A DNA stretch of 64,000 bases, from NCBI RefSeq assembly GCF_013372625.1, contig NZ_JABXFD010000667.1:1-64000 (forward strand), written 5' to 3'. A model generated the notes under the pieces. It saw nothing but the letters and a program-made list of their open reading frames with translations, did no database searches and was not told the DNA's origin. This DNA comes from Actinomadura sp. BRA 177. GTDB taxonomy: Bacteria > Actinomycetota > Actinomycetes > Streptosporangiales > Streptosporangiaceae. Numbering within the stretch: position 1 is the stretch's first letter; each line of letters begins with the position of its first letter. The position numbers and the translations under genes are program-made. Positions 25,535-34,464 of the stretch are shown here, piece by piece.

Positions 25535-26400
25535 GCGCACAGGTCTGGCTGGACGGGCTGTTCGCGGGGTCGGTGTACGCGCTGGTCGCGCTGGCGCTGG
25601 CGATCGTCTTCCAGCCGACCCGGGTGATGAACTTCGCCCAGGGGGAGCCCATCGTGCTCGGCGCGGCCATCAGCTACCAGGTGGTCGCGCTGTGGCAGTG
25701 GGGCTGGGCCGCGGCGCTGCCGGCCACGCTCGTCCTCGGCGCGGGAATGGGCCTGCTCAGTGAGCGAATGATCATGCTGCCGGTACGGCTGTCCGGCTCC
25801 CGGTACGCCTGGATCATCGCCACGCTCGCGACGGCGATGGTCTTCCAGGCGCTCTTCACCCTCCGCTACTTCGACGTGGACGCGCTGCGCCCGGCGGCGC
25901 TGCTCCCCGGCCACCTGGAGCTCTTCGGGCTGCGGCTCTCCGGGCAGCAACTGCTCACCATCGGCTTCGCGCTCGGTGTCATGGCCGGATACGACGCGTT
26001 CCTGCGGCGCACCGCGTACGGCAGCGCCATCCGGGCCGCCTCGCACGACGCCGACGCGGCCGTGCTCATGGGGATCCCGGTCCGCCGGGTCGTCCTGCTC
26101 AGCTTCGTGATCGCCGCGGTGATCTGCACCCTCGCGGGCGTGCTTGCCGCGCCCGTCCTGTTCATCGGACCGGCCTCCGGGCTGATCTTCACCATCAAGG
26201 GCTTCACCGCCGCGGTGATCGGCGGGGTCGGGTCGCCGCGCGGCGCGCTCGCCGGCGGCCTGATCGTCGGGCTGCTGGACGCGGTCGTGCGCAACCTGGC
26301 CGGCGCGACGGCCGGGGACTTCGTCGCGTTCGGGCTGCTGGCGCTGATCCTCGTGGCGTTCCCCGCCGGTCTGTTCGGCAAGCCGATGGAGGCGCACTGA
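25531..26400 (+). CDS. livH: Branched-chain-type ABC permease LivH
   Basis: Encodes 289 residues with about eight membrane segments. The family motif GSVYALVALALAIVFQPTRVMNFAQGE is present in the N-terminus, and GGVGSPRGALAGGLIVGLL near the C-terminus is the loop that contacts the ATPase. The GTG start overlaps the receptor stop (GTGA), and the stop shares one base with the next ATG (TGATG). Confidence 0.92.
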   Translation: MSAQVWLDGLFAGSVYALVALALAIVFQPTRVMNFAQGEPIVLGAAISYQVVALWQWGWAAALPATLVLGAGMGLLSERMIMLPVRLSGSRYAWIIATLATAMVFQALFTLRYFDVDALRPAALLPGHLELFGLRLSGQQLLTIGFALGVMAGYDAFLRRTAYGSAIRAASHDADAAVLMGIPVRRVVLLSFVIAAVICTLAGVLAAPVLFIGPASGLIFTIKGFTAAVIGGVGSPRGALAGGLIVGLLDAVVRNLAGATAGDFVAFGLLALILVAFPAGLFGKPMEAH

Positions 26401-28196
26401 TGACGATGGACGCCCTCGTGCGCCGGCTCCCGGCGGCGCTGACCGCCGCGGCGGCGGTGGTGCTGCTCGCCTGGCCGGCGATCACCGACTTCTACAGCTA
26501 CAACGCGGCCTACTACAACGGGCTCGTGGCGTCCGCCGCGATCAGCGCGATCCTGACGATCTCGCTGAACCTGTCGATGGGGTACGGCGGGCTGCTGTCG
26601 ATGATGCACACCGGCATGCAGCTGCTCGGCGGGTACGCCGTCGCCTACACGACCGTCAAGGCCGGCCTGCCGTGGTTCGCCGGGGTGGTGGCGGCGATGC
26701 TGCTCGGCGCGGTCTTCTCCGGTCTGGTGCTGGTCATCAGCCTGCGCGCCACGTACCTGTACTTCGGCATGATCACGCTCGCCGCCGACCTGATCGTGGT
26801 CGAGGGCGGCAACGCCTGGGACGCGGTCACCGGCGGAATCAACGGCATCGTCGGGGTGACCCCCGGCGGGCTCAGCAAGAACCAGTTCTACTACGTCGTC
26901 CTCGCCGCGCTGGCGCTGGTGTACGCGGCCCAGCGCAACCTGGTCCGCAGCGGCGTCGGACGCGCGGTGATGGCGGTCCGGGAGAGCCCGGACACCGCCG
27001 CCGCGCTGGGCATCCGGCCCACCCGCACCAAGGCGGTCGCGTTCACCTTCTCCGGCGCGATCGCCGGGCTGTCCGGCGGCCTGTACGCGCTCCAGCTCGG
27101 CTTCATCAACCCCGAGGTCGGGATCCTGGACAACGGGCTGGTCTTCTTCGTCGGCCTGTTCCTCGGCGGCATCGGCACCCTCGCCGGCCCGGTGATCGGT
27201 GTCGCGGCCATCGCCGCCGTCGTCGAGCTGATCAAGGACTACGCCCGGTACACCACGCTCCTGCTGGGCTGCACGCTGCTGCTCGCGATGATGCTGGTCC
27301 CGAAGGGCATCGTCGGGACGTGGCGGGCCGCCCGGTTCGGCCGTCCCCCCGAAGGCGTGGACCACGAGCCGTCCGGCGACCTCCCGGAATCGGTGCTGCC
27401 GGGCGCCGCCGCCCCGGACGTCCCGGCGCTGGAGGGGCGCGGGCTGGTCAAGCACTTCGGCGGGGTCAAGGCCGTCGACGGCGTCGACATCCGCGTCGAC
27501 GCCGGCAGCGTGTACGGCATCATCGGGCCGAACGGCTCGGGCAAGTCCACCACCGTCGCCTGCCTCACCCGCTTCCATCCGGTGGACGCGGGCGAGGTGC
27601 TGGTCTGCGGCGAACCGGCCGCCGCCAGGCCGCACGCGGTCGCCGGGCAGGGCGTCACCCGCGTCTTCCAGACCCCGCACCTGTTCGAGCGGCAGAGCGT
27701 GCTCGACAACGTGCTCGCCGGGATGCGCGGGCGGGAGGACTACGGGCTGGTGTCGGCGGTCCTGCGGTCGCCCGGCTACCGGCGCCGGGAGGCCGCGTCC
27801 CGCGCGGAGGCCGCCGCACTGCTCGCGTTCGCCGGGCTGTCGGGACGCTCCGAGCAGCAGGCGGGGACGCTGTCGCACGGCCAGAAGCGCCTCCTGGAGG
27901 TGGTCCGGGCGGTCGCGTCGGGGCCGCGCGTACTGGTCCTGGACGAGCCGGCCACCGGTCTGGTCCCGGCGGAGATCGACGCGCTCGCCCGGCTGTGCCG
28001 CGCGTTCCGCGCACACGGCCTCGCGGTCGTGCTGATCGAGCACAACATGAACTTCGTGATGGACGTCTGCGACCGCATCACCGTCATCGACAGCGGCAAG
28101 GTGATCGCCTGCGGCGCACCCGCGGAGGTCCGTGCCGAGCCGGCGGTGCTCGACGCCTACCTGGGCCGTCCCGACCTGGTTGAGGAGATCACGTGA
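26400..28196 (+). CDS. LivM permease fused to LivG ATPase
   Basis: Encodes 598 residues. Residues 1-310 are the second membrane subunit (LNLSMGYGGLLSMMHTGMQ, GIRPTRTKAVAFTFSGAIAG, GGIGTLAGPVIG). A linker follows, then a complete ABC ATPase from about residue 345: Walker A GPNGSGKST, Q-loop FQTPHLFE, signature LSHGQKR, Walker B VLVLDEPATGL and H-loop LIEHNMNF. The two subunits are usually separate genes. The fusion fixes one permease half and one ATPase in one chain. It is coupled to livH and livF by overlaps. Confidence 0.92.
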   Translation: MTMDALVRRLPAALTAAAAVVLLAWPAITDFYSYNAAYYNGLVASAAISAILTISLNLSMGYGGLLSMMHTGMQLLGGYAVAYTTVKAGLPWFAGVVAAMLLGAVFSGLVLVISLRATYLYFGMITLAADLIVVEGGNAWDAVTGGINGIVGVTPGGLSKNQFYYVVLAALALVYAAQRNLVRSGVGRAVMAVRESPDTAAALGIRPTRTKAVAFTFSGAIAGLSGGLYALQLGFINPEVGILDNGLVFFVGLFLGGIGTLAGPVIGVAAIAAVVELIKDYARYTTLLLGCTLLLAMMLVPKGIVGTWRAARFGRPPEGVDHEPSGDLPESVLPGAAAPDVPALEGRGLVKHFGGVKAVDGVDIRVDAGSVYGIIGPNGSGKSTTVACLTRFHPVDAGEVLVCGEPAAARPHAVAGQGVTRVFQTPHLFERQSVLDNVLAGMRGREDYGLVSAVLRSPGYRRREAASRAEAAALLAFAGLSGRSEQQAGTLSHGQKRLLEVVRAVASGPRVLVLDEPATGLVPAEIDALARLCRAFRAHGLAVVLIEHNMNFVMDVCDRITVIDSGKVIACGAPAEVRAEPAVLDAYLGRPDLVEEIT

Positions 28197-28921
28197 CCGC
28201 ACTGCTGGAGATGGCCGGAATCAGCGCGGGCTACGGCGGCGTCAGGGTGCTCGACGAGGTCGGGGTGACGGTCGGGCAGGGCGAGTTCGTCGTCCTGCTC
28301 GGCCCGAACGGCGCCGGCAAGAGCACGACCCTGAAGGTGCTGTCGGGCCTGCTGAAGCCGTCCGCCGGCACGGTGTCGTTCGCCGGGGCGGACATCACCG
28401 GGGTTCCCGGCTGGCGCCGCAGCGGCCTCGGCATCGGCCACGTCCCGGAAGGCCGCCGGATCTTCCCCGACCACACGGTCCTGGAGAACCTCCGGCTCGG
28501 CGGGTTCCCGCTGCGCCGCAGCCGCGCGCGCACCCAGAGGCTGATGGACGAGGTGCTGGACCTGTTCCCGCGCCTGGCCGAACGCCGTGACCAGGCCGGC
28601 GGCACCCTGTCCGGTGGTGAGGCGCAGATGCTCGCCGTGGCCCGGGCGCTGATGAGCGAGCCGAGACTTCTGGTCCTGGACGAGCCGTCCCTGGGTCTGG
28701 CCCCGCTGAAGGCGGCCGAACTGTTCTCCTATATCAAGCGGCTGCACACCGAGCGCGGTATCTCGGTGCTCCTGGTGGAACAGCTGGCCCTCATCGCGCT
28801 GCGCCTGGCCGATCGCGCCTACGTCCTGGAAAGAGGACGCGTCGGCCTTTCGGGGACGGCCGCGGACGTGCAGGCCGACCCCATGGTCAAGGCCCTCTAC
28901 CTGGGAGACGAGTCCACCTAG
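28193..28921 (+). CDS. livF: Branched-chain-type ABC ATPase LivF
   Basis: Encodes 242 residues with Walker A GPNGAGKST, Q-loop PEGRRIFP, signature LSGGEAQM, Walker B LLVLDEPSLGL and H-loop LLVEQ. This is the second ATPase of the importer. The GTG start overlaps the LivMG stop. Its TAG stop overlaps the stop of the convergent aldehyde dehydrogenase (CTAG). Confidence 0.93.
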   Translation: MTALLEMAGISAGYGGVRVLDEVGVTVGQGEFVVLLGPNGAGKSTTLKVLSGLLKPSAGTVSFAGADITGVPGWRRSGLGIGHVPEGRRIFPDHTVLENLRLGGFPLRRSRARTQRLMDEVLDLFPRLAERRDQAGGTLSGGEAQMLAVARALMSEPRLLVLDEPSLGLAPLKAAELFSYIKRLHTERGISVLLVEQLALIALRLADRAYVLERGRVGLSGTAADVQADPMVKALYLGDEST

Positions 28922-30327
28922 TGCCACCAGGGGTCGGGGGTCGTCGAGTCGTTGATGAGGTGCGCCTGGCTGCGCAGGAAGCGGCGCAGGGAGGCCGGGC
29001 CCATGCGGGACGGTCCGAGGCCGGAGTTCTTGAAGGAGTTCTTCTCCCCCTCGTGGACGAAGGCGGTGAGTGAGGCGTCGTTGATGCTGATCGCGCCGGC
29101 TTCGAGGCGGGCGGCGACGGCCAGGGCGTCCTCCGCCGTCGGCCCGAACACCGCGGCGGACAGGCCGTAGGCCGAGTCGTTGGCGAGCTCGATCGCGTGC
29201 TCGGCGTCCCGGGCCGCCATCACGGGCAGGACGGGCCCGAAGGTCTCCTCCGTCATGATCAGCATGTCGTGGGTCACGCCGGTCAGCACCGTGGGCCGGC
29301 ACCACCGGCCGCCGTCGATCCGCTCAACCGTCCCGCCGCAGTGGACGGCGGCGCCGCGGGCCAGCGCGTCGGCGAGATGCCGCTCGATGACCTGCGCCTG
29401 ATCGGCGTCGATGAGTGGCCCGATCTGGCCGTCGGTGACCTGCGGGTGGGCCAGCCGGACGCGCCGCGCCTTGGCCGTCAGCAGCCTGACGAACTCGTCA
29501 TGGACGGGCTCTTCCACGTAGACACGCTCGATGGACAGGCAGGACTGGCCGGCGTTGGCGGTGCCGCCCCACAGGATCGCGGAGGCGGCCCGGTCGAGGT
29601 CCGCGACGTCGAGCACGATCGCGGCGTCCTTGCCGCCGAGTTCGAGGAAGGCGGGGATGAACGCGGCGGCGGCCGCGGCGGCGACGGCCATGCCGGTCGG
29701 CACGCTGCCGGTGAACACCACGGCGTCCACCATGCCGATCATCTCGGCGCCGATGTCACCGGCCCCCTCGATGACGGTGAGCACGGCGTCGAGTTCCGGT
29801 ACCGCTCGCAGGGTCCTGGTGAGCGGGGCGATGAAGCGGGGGGTGACCTCGCTGGGTTTGACGAGCACCGCGCAGCCGGCGGCGAGCGCGGGGATCGCGT
29901 CGATGAGCCCGAGCAGCAGCGGGAAGTTCCACGGGCTGATCACGCCGACGAGGGGGTACGGGGTCGCCGCACCGGCGATGCGCACGCCGGGGACGGACGT
30001 GGCGCGGGGCTCGGGCGGCCTGAGCAGGCCGGGTGCCTGCGCGGCCCAGCGGTCCAGCATGCCGACGACGCTGCGGACCTCCATCTCCGACTCGATCAGG
30101 CGTCCGGTGTCGGCCAGCAGCGCGGCGACCATTTCCTCATGGGCCTCTTCGATGGCGTCGCGCCAGCGCAGCAGCGTGCGCGAGCGCTCGTCCGGGGAGA
30201 GTCCCCGCCAGTGCCCCTGCCCGGCGCGGAGTGCGTTCGCGTGTCCGCGGAGATCCGCGGGAGGGGCCAAGGGCCGGACCACCGCCCCGGTGCGGGGGTC
30301 GCGAACCTGGTACGGGGTGCCGGTCAT
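28918..30327 (-). CDS. NAD(P)-dependent aldehyde dehydrogenase
   Basis: Encodes 469 residues of the ALDH superfamily. SPWNFPLLLG binds the cofactor, FTGSVPTGMAVA is the Rossmann loop, LELGGKDAAIV holds the general-base Glu, and NAGQSCLSIERVYV carries the catalytic Cys. EETFGPVLPV is also conserved. It oxidises an aldehyde to the acid; the substrate is unknown. ATG 30327 overlaps the stop of the nitrilase-fold gene (ATGA), so the two form an operon controlled from the operator at 31383-31401. Confidence 0.93.
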   Translation of the reverse strand: MTGTPYQVRDPRTGAVVRPLAPPADLRGHANALRAGQGHWRGLSPDERSRTLLRWRDAIEEAHEEMVAALLADTGRLIESEMEVRSVVGMLDRWAAQAPGLLRPPEPRATSVPGVRIAGAATPYPLVGVISPWNFPLLLGLIDAIPALAAGCAVLVKPSEVTPRFIAPLTRTLRAVPELDAVLTVIEGAGDIGAEMIGMVDAVVFTGSVPTGMAVAAAAAAAFIPAFLELGGKDAAIVLDVADLDRAASAILWGGTANAGQSCLSIERVYVEEPVHDEFVRLLTAKARRVRLAHPQVTDGQIGPLIDADQAQVIERHLADALARGAAVHCGGTVERIDGGRWCRPTVLTGVTHDMLIMTEETFGPVLPVMAARDAEHAIELANDSAYGLSAAVFGPTAEDALAVAARLEAGAISINDASLTAFVHEGEKNSFKNSGLGPSRMGPASLRRFLRSQAHLINDSTTPDPWWH

Positions 30328-31358
30328 GAGACCACTCCGGCGTCCCGCAGGCGCTCGATGGTGTCGCGCTGCCGTGCGGCGAACCAGCCGCGGTCCGGGA
30401 CCGCGGCGGTCTCCCCCAGTTCGTTGGGCCGGTCGCCGCAGAGCTTGGCGTACTCGGCCGCCCACAGCGCGGGCTTCGCCCGGGCGAGCAGGTTGGCCAT
30501 GCCCGGGCGGGCGCGGTTGCGGCGCAGTGCGCCGAGGTCGAGTTCGGCGGCGGCGACGAGGCTCTCCCCCGGTCCCGCCTGGGCGAGCGCGCGCCCCTCG
30601 AAGTCGATGATCTCCGACCCGCCCGAGGTGGAGTCGGCCGGGATGGGGATGCCGGTCAGCCCGCCGCTGTTGGCGGACACGACGTAGGCGAGGTTCTCGA
30701 TCGCGCGGGCCCGCCGGGCGACGGCCTTCGGCGGCAGGACGGGGCTGGACGCCTCGGAGGTCGGATGGCACAGGACCTCGGCGCCGCGCAGCGCGAGCGC
30801 GCGGGCCAGTTCGGGATACAGGATCTCCTCGGAGGAGATCGCCGCGAGGTTGCCGATCTCGGTGCGGGCGACGGGGAGGACCGAATCCGGCCCGTACGCG
30901 TCGAGGTAGCGGTCCCACACGTCGTAGGGGGTCGGCGAGTACATCGAGTAGAGCCGCCGGCCCCGCAGCACGACCTCGCCGGCGGGGTCGATGACGAAGG
31001 ACGCCTGGAAGTACAGGTCCGGGAAGTGCGGGTCGCTCTCGTAGGCGTTGCCGGCGAGGTGGACGTCCTGGTCGCGGGCGATCTCGCCGAGCGCCTCGTA
31101 CTCGGCGCCGCCGGGGGCGAGGGCGGCCCGTTCCAGCCAGGCCGGGACGGGGTCGCCGAGCGGGAAGCCGGTGAGGACGTACTCGGGGAGCACGACCAGG
31201 CGCAGGTCGGTGCCGATCCAGGCGCGGGACGCCCGGACCTGCGCGCCGACCCGCGCGATGGCGGCGGTGATGGCGGCGCGCGCGTCGGCGACGGGAAGCC
31301 CGCTCACACAGCGCGTCGAGGTCTGCAGGGCGAGTGCCCGATACGCGGGATTTTCCAC
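30324..31358 (-). CDS. Carbon-nitrogen hydrolase (nitrilase) fold protein lacking the catalytic Cys
   Basis: Encodes 344 residues with the nitrilase-superfamily order: LRLVVLPEYVLTGF (E59), then the Lys region, which reads GEVVLRGRRLYSMY (Arg instead of Lys), then the nucleophile region GNLAAISSEEILYPE, where Ser176 stands in place of the expected Cys. CHPTSEASS and YVVSANSGGLTG follow as usual. Members normally hydrolyse amides or nitriles with a Glu-Lys-Cys triad. Here two of the three residues differ, so activity or mechanism is in doubt. It is co-transcribed with the aldehyde dehydrogenase and first in that operon. Confidence 0.85.
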   Translation of the reverse strand: MENPAYRALALQTSTRCVSGLPVADARAAITAAIARVGAQVRASRAWIGTDLRLVVLPEYVLTGFPLGDPVPAWLERAALAPGGAEYEALGEIARDQDVHLAGNAYESDPHFPDLYFQASFVIDPAGEVVLRGRRLYSMYSPTPYDVWDRYLDAYGPDSVLPVARTEIGNLAAISSEEILYPELARALALRGAEVLCHPTSEASSPVLPPKAVARRARAIENLAYVVSANSGGLTGIPIPADSTSGGSEIIDFEGRALAQAGPGESLVAAAELDLGALRRNRARPGMANLLARAKPALWAAEYAKLCGDRPNELGETAAVPDRGWFAARQRDTIERLRDAGVVS

Positions 31359-31382
31359 GAAGGCCTTCCCAAGTTGAAACGT

Positions 31383-31401
31383 TGTTCCTCATTATGGAAC
31401 A
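31383..31401. promoter_or_regulatory. IclR-type operator, site 3 (divergent promoter)
   Basis: TGTTCC-TCATTAT-GGAACA has perfect 6-base arms with a 7-base spacer. It lies between the minus-strand nitrilase-fold/ALDH operon and the plus-strand LLM/CoA-transferase operon and could control both. Confidence 0.7.
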
Positions 31402-31456
31402 TAACAGTCCCGCCGCCGAGGCGGGAAGACCCTGCACCCGCGGCGAAGGAAACGAC

Positions 31457-31528
31457 GTGACGCTGCACGAGGCGAGGCCCGGCCGCTACGGCCAGGCCGC
31501 GATCATGAACCTGGGCCGGGAATCCTGA
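31457..31528 (+). CDS. Possible 23-residue leader peptide before the LLM gene
   Basis: GTG 31457 follows GAAGGAA, and the frame encodes a short peptide (VTLHEARPGRYGQAA...) ending NLGRES. Its TGA shares one base with the LLM ATG. It could be a translationally coupled leader, but no homologue is recognised. Confidence 0.25.
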   Translation: MTLHEARPGRYGQAAIMNLGRES

Positions 31529-32547
31529 TGCGCATCACCTACGGCCCGTGGGGCGAGACGCTGGACGAGCTCGCCGCCGCGGCCCGCGCCGCCGAGGACG
31601 CCGGCGCCGAGGTGCTCTGGGTCCCCGAACTGCACCGCAGCGCGACGGTGAGCGCCGCCGTGCTCGCGCAGGCGACGAGCCGGGCGCGTATCGGCACCTC
31701 CATCGCGCCGGCGTTCACCCGCAGCCCGATGACGACGGCGCTGGAGGCCCTCGACCTGGACGAGCTCTCGGGCGGCCGGTTCATCCTCGGGCTCGGCTCG
31801 GGGGTGCGGCGGCTGAACGAGGACTGGCACGGCGTCGCCTGGGACAAGCCGGTCGCGCGGCTCCGCGAGACGGTCGAGTGCATCCGGTACTTCGTCGCCA
31901 ACTGCCGGGACGACGCCCCCATGGTGGTGGACGGCGAGTACGCGAGCCTGCGCGTGCGGGGCTACCAGCGGCCGTTCCCGATCGTCCGGGAGGAGATCCC
32001 GGTCTACCTGGCGGCGGTCGGGCCCGCGATGACGCGGATGGCCGGCCGGGTCGCCGACGGCTGGATCTCGCACGAGCTGTGCAGTCCGGCCTACCTGCGC
32101 GAACGGCTGCTGCCCGGCCTCGAAGAGGGGCTGGCGGGCGCGGGCCGCGACCGCAAGGACCTGGACGTGGTGGTCTCCGCCTGCTGCTCGATCGACGAAC
32201 GGCCGGAGCGCGCCTACCGGCGCGCGGCCGGGCTGGTCGGCTTCTACGCCTCGGTGCGCACCTACGCGGACTTCTTCGACTACCACGGTCTCGCCGCCGA
32301 GCAGGCGCGGATCGTCGAGGTCTTCCGTGCCGGGACGAGCGCCGACGCGCTGGCCGAGGCCGTCCCGGACCCGATGGTGGACGCGCTGACGCTGTCCGGG
32401 ACGCCCGACCAGGTCCGGGAGCGGCTGGCCGGCTACGCGGGGCTCGCCGACACCGTCAAGCTGACCCCGCCCACGCACGGGCTGCCGGCCGAGGAGACGC
32501 GCCGGGCGCAGGAGCACATCATCGAACTCATCGGAGCGCTGGCATGA
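31528..32547 (+). CDS. LLM-class F420-dependent oxidoreductase
   Basis: Encodes 339 residues of the bacterial luciferase-like fold: MRITYGPWGETLDEL, GTSIAPAFTRSPM, GGRFILGLGSGVRRLNEDWHG and IPVYLAAVGPAMTRMAG. These are typical of the F420-dependent branch. It is first in the operon LLM-CoA transferase-(PrpD and acyl-CoA dehydrogenase remnants)-CitE-cupin, with ATGA overlaps, so it should act on an intermediate of the same pathway as reductase, dehydrogenase or monooxygenase. The substrate is not deducible. Confidence 0.9.
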   Translation: MRITYGPWGETLDELAAAARAAEDAGAEVLWVPELHRSATVSAAVLAQATSRARIGTSIAPAFTRSPMTTALEALDLDELSGGRFILGLGSGVRRLNEDWHGVAWDKPVARLRETVECIRYFVANCRDDAPMVVDGEYASLRVRGYQRPFPIVREEIPVYLAAVGPAMTRMAGRVADGWISHELCSPAYLRERLLPGLEEGLAGAGRDRKDLDVVVSACCSIDERPERAYRRAAGLVGFYASVRTYADFFDYHGLAAEQARIVEVFRAGTSADALAEAVPDPMVDALTLSGTPDQVRERLAGYAGLADTVKLTPPTHGLPAEETRRAQEHIIELIGALA

Positions 32548-33749
32548 GGCCGCTGCGGGACGTCCGGATCATCAGCCTGGAGCAGTACGGCGCGGGCCCG
32601 TTCGGCTCGCTGCACCTGGCCGACCTCGGCGCCGAGGTCATCAAGATCGAAGAGCCCCGGTCGGGCGGCGATGTCGGCCGGTACGTCCCGCCGTACGCGC
32701 AGGACGAGGACTCGCTGTTCTTCGAGGCGTTCAACCGGAACAAGCGCTCGCTGTCGCTCGACATCTCCGTCCCGGAGGGCCGGGCGGTGTTCGAGGACCT
32801 GGTGCGCGGCGCCGACGCCGTCTACTCCAACCTGCGCGGCGACGTGCCGGAGCGCATCGGGATCACCTACGACCGGCTCAAGCACCTGAACCCGGCCATC
32901 GTGTGCTGCTCGCTGACCGGCTTCGGCATGACGGGTCCGCGTTCCACCGAGCCCGGCTACGACTACATCCTGCAGGGCCTCGCCGGGTGGATGGACGTGA
33001 CCGGCGAGCCGAGCGGCCCGCCGACCAAGTCGGGCCTGTCGATGGTCGACTACTCGGGCGGGTTCGTCGCCGCGCTCGCGCTGCTGGCCGGCCTGCACGC
33101 CGCCCGCCACGACGGGGTCGGCATGGACTGCGACGTGTCGCTGTACGACACGGCGATCTCGCTGCTCACCTATCCGGGCGTGTGGCACCTCAACGAGGGC
33201 TACACGCCGGCGCGGACGCGGCATTCCGCCCATCCGTCGCTGGTGCCGTTCCAGGTGTTCGAGGCGGCGGACGACTGGATCGTCGTCGGCTGCGCCAAGG
33301 AGAAGTTCTGGCAGCGGCTCGCCCCGATCGTCGGGCACCCCGAGTGGGCCGAACCGGACTCCCCGTACGCGACGTTCGCCGGGCGCGGCCGGCTGGCCGG
33401 TGAGCTCCTGCCCGAACTGGAGCGGATCTTCAGGACGCGGACGGCGGCGGAATGGCTCGGCGCGCTCACTCCCGCCGGTGTCCCGTGCGGGCCGGTCAAC
33501 ACCGTCCCCGAGGCACTGGTCGAACCGCACACGGAGGCCCGCGGCCTGATCGTGGAGACCGAGCACCCGCGGTACGGGACCGTGCAGAACCTGGCCTCAC
33601 CGGTGCGGGTCGGCGCGGAACGTCCGGCCTACCGCAGGGCGCCCCGCCGCGACGAGGACTCCGCCTACGTCCTGGGCGAGCTGCTCGGCTACGGCGACGA
33701 CCGCGTCGAGGCGCTCCGCAAGGCCAGGGCGTTCGGGGAGCCGGCGTGA
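32544..33749 (+). CDS. CaiB/BaiF family (type III) CoA-transferase
   Basis: Encodes 401 residues. The N-terminus IISLEQYGAGPFGSLHLADLGAEVIKIE is the family CoA-binding signature, and the catalytic Asp lies in MDCDVSLYDTAI. The C-terminal PCGPVNTVPEAL is also conserved. It transfers CoA between a donor acyl-CoA and a carboxylic acid, the usual entry step for a carboxylate pathway. It overlaps both neighbours by four bases. A paralogue is at 41988-43175. Confidence 0.93.
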   Translation: MRPLRDVRIISLEQYGAGPFGSLHLADLGAEVIKIEEPRSGGDVGRYVPPYAQDEDSLFFEAFNRNKRSLSLDISVPEGRAVFEDLVRGADAVYSNLRGDVPERIGITYDRLKHLNPAIVCCSLTGFGMTGPRSTEPGYDYILQGLAGWMDVTGEPSGPPTKSGLSMVDYSGGFVAALALLAGLHAARHDGVGMDCDVSLYDTAISLLTYPGVWHLNEGYTPARTRHSAHPSLVPFQVFEAADDWIVVGCAKEKFWQRLAPIVGHPEWAEPDSPYATFAGRGRLAGELLPELERIFRTRTAAEWLGALTPAGVPCGPVNTVPEALVEPHTEARGLIVETEHPRYGTVQNLASPVRVGAERPAYRRAPRRDEDSAYVLGELLGYGDDRVEALRKARAFGEPA

Positions 33750-34115
33750 CCGTCGCGGCCGATCTGGCGGGCTGGGCGCTCGGCCTGCGGTTCGAGGACC
33801 TGCCGGAGCGGGTCGCGGCGGCCGCGTCCCGGCACACCCTGGACGCGCTCGGAACGGCAGTCGCCGCCGCGCTGGCGAACGGCGTCCTCGTCCACGCGCT
33901 GGACTTCGACGACACCCACGCCAGCGGTCTCGTGCACGCGATCGGCATAGCGGGCAGCCAGGCGGGCGGGCTGCTGGAGTTCCTGAACTCCGGAGCGTCG
34001 ACGAAGCAGCTGCGGCGGCGGCCCGGCCGCAAAATCACTGGCCGACCTGATCGGCGAGCTGGCCGGGCTCCCGACGGCGGGCCCGCTCCTCAGCGCTCTG
34101 GAGAAGATCGTATGA
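33746..34115 (+). pseudogene. MmgE/PrpD family gene, internally deleted
   Basis: The GTG start overlaps the CoA-transferase stop. The first 90 residues look genuine (VTVAADLAGWALGLRFEDLP, VLVHALDFDDTHASG, LEFLNSGASTKQL), with pieces missing relative to the intact 464-residue paralogue at 44016-45410. After a frame change the true C-terminus appears (KSLADLIGELAGLPTAGPLL, ALEKIV, TGA). The central two-thirds are gone. It is a decayed gene inside an otherwise tight operon. Confidence 0.75.
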
Positions 34116-34464
34116 CCGTCCATCTGCCCACCGCCGCCGTTCGGCCGTCCCATGCAGGACTTCAAGGCCGTCCAGCTGAAGCTCGCGGAGATGGCGCTCA
34201 AGGTCCAGCCGTCCCGGCTGATGGTGTACTGGGCGGACGCGGACGGCGGGTCGTCCTGGAGTCGGGGCTGGCCAAGGTCATCGCGTCCGAGGCGGCCCAG
34301 GAATGGCCATGCAGCTGCACGGCGGCTGCGGGTACTCCAAGGAGTTCGTCGTCGAGCGCCTTTACCGGGACGCGCCGCTGATGATGATCGGCGAGGGGAC
34401 CAACGACATCCTGCGCACCTTGAGCGCCACATCGCTGACCCAGGGAAAGGGAACCATCGGATGA
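34116..34464 (+). pseudogene. Acyl-CoA dehydrogenase remnant
   Basis: Fragments in different frames match an acyl-CoA dehydrogenase C-terminal domain: FGRPMQDFKAVQLKLAEMAL, then LESGLAKVIASEAAQE, then MQLHGGCGYSKEFVVERLYR and MIGEGTNDILR. The N-terminal two-thirds and short internal pieces are missing. The TGA overlaps the CitE start, which shows that this was once a coupled operon member. It should be non-functional. Confidence 0.8.
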
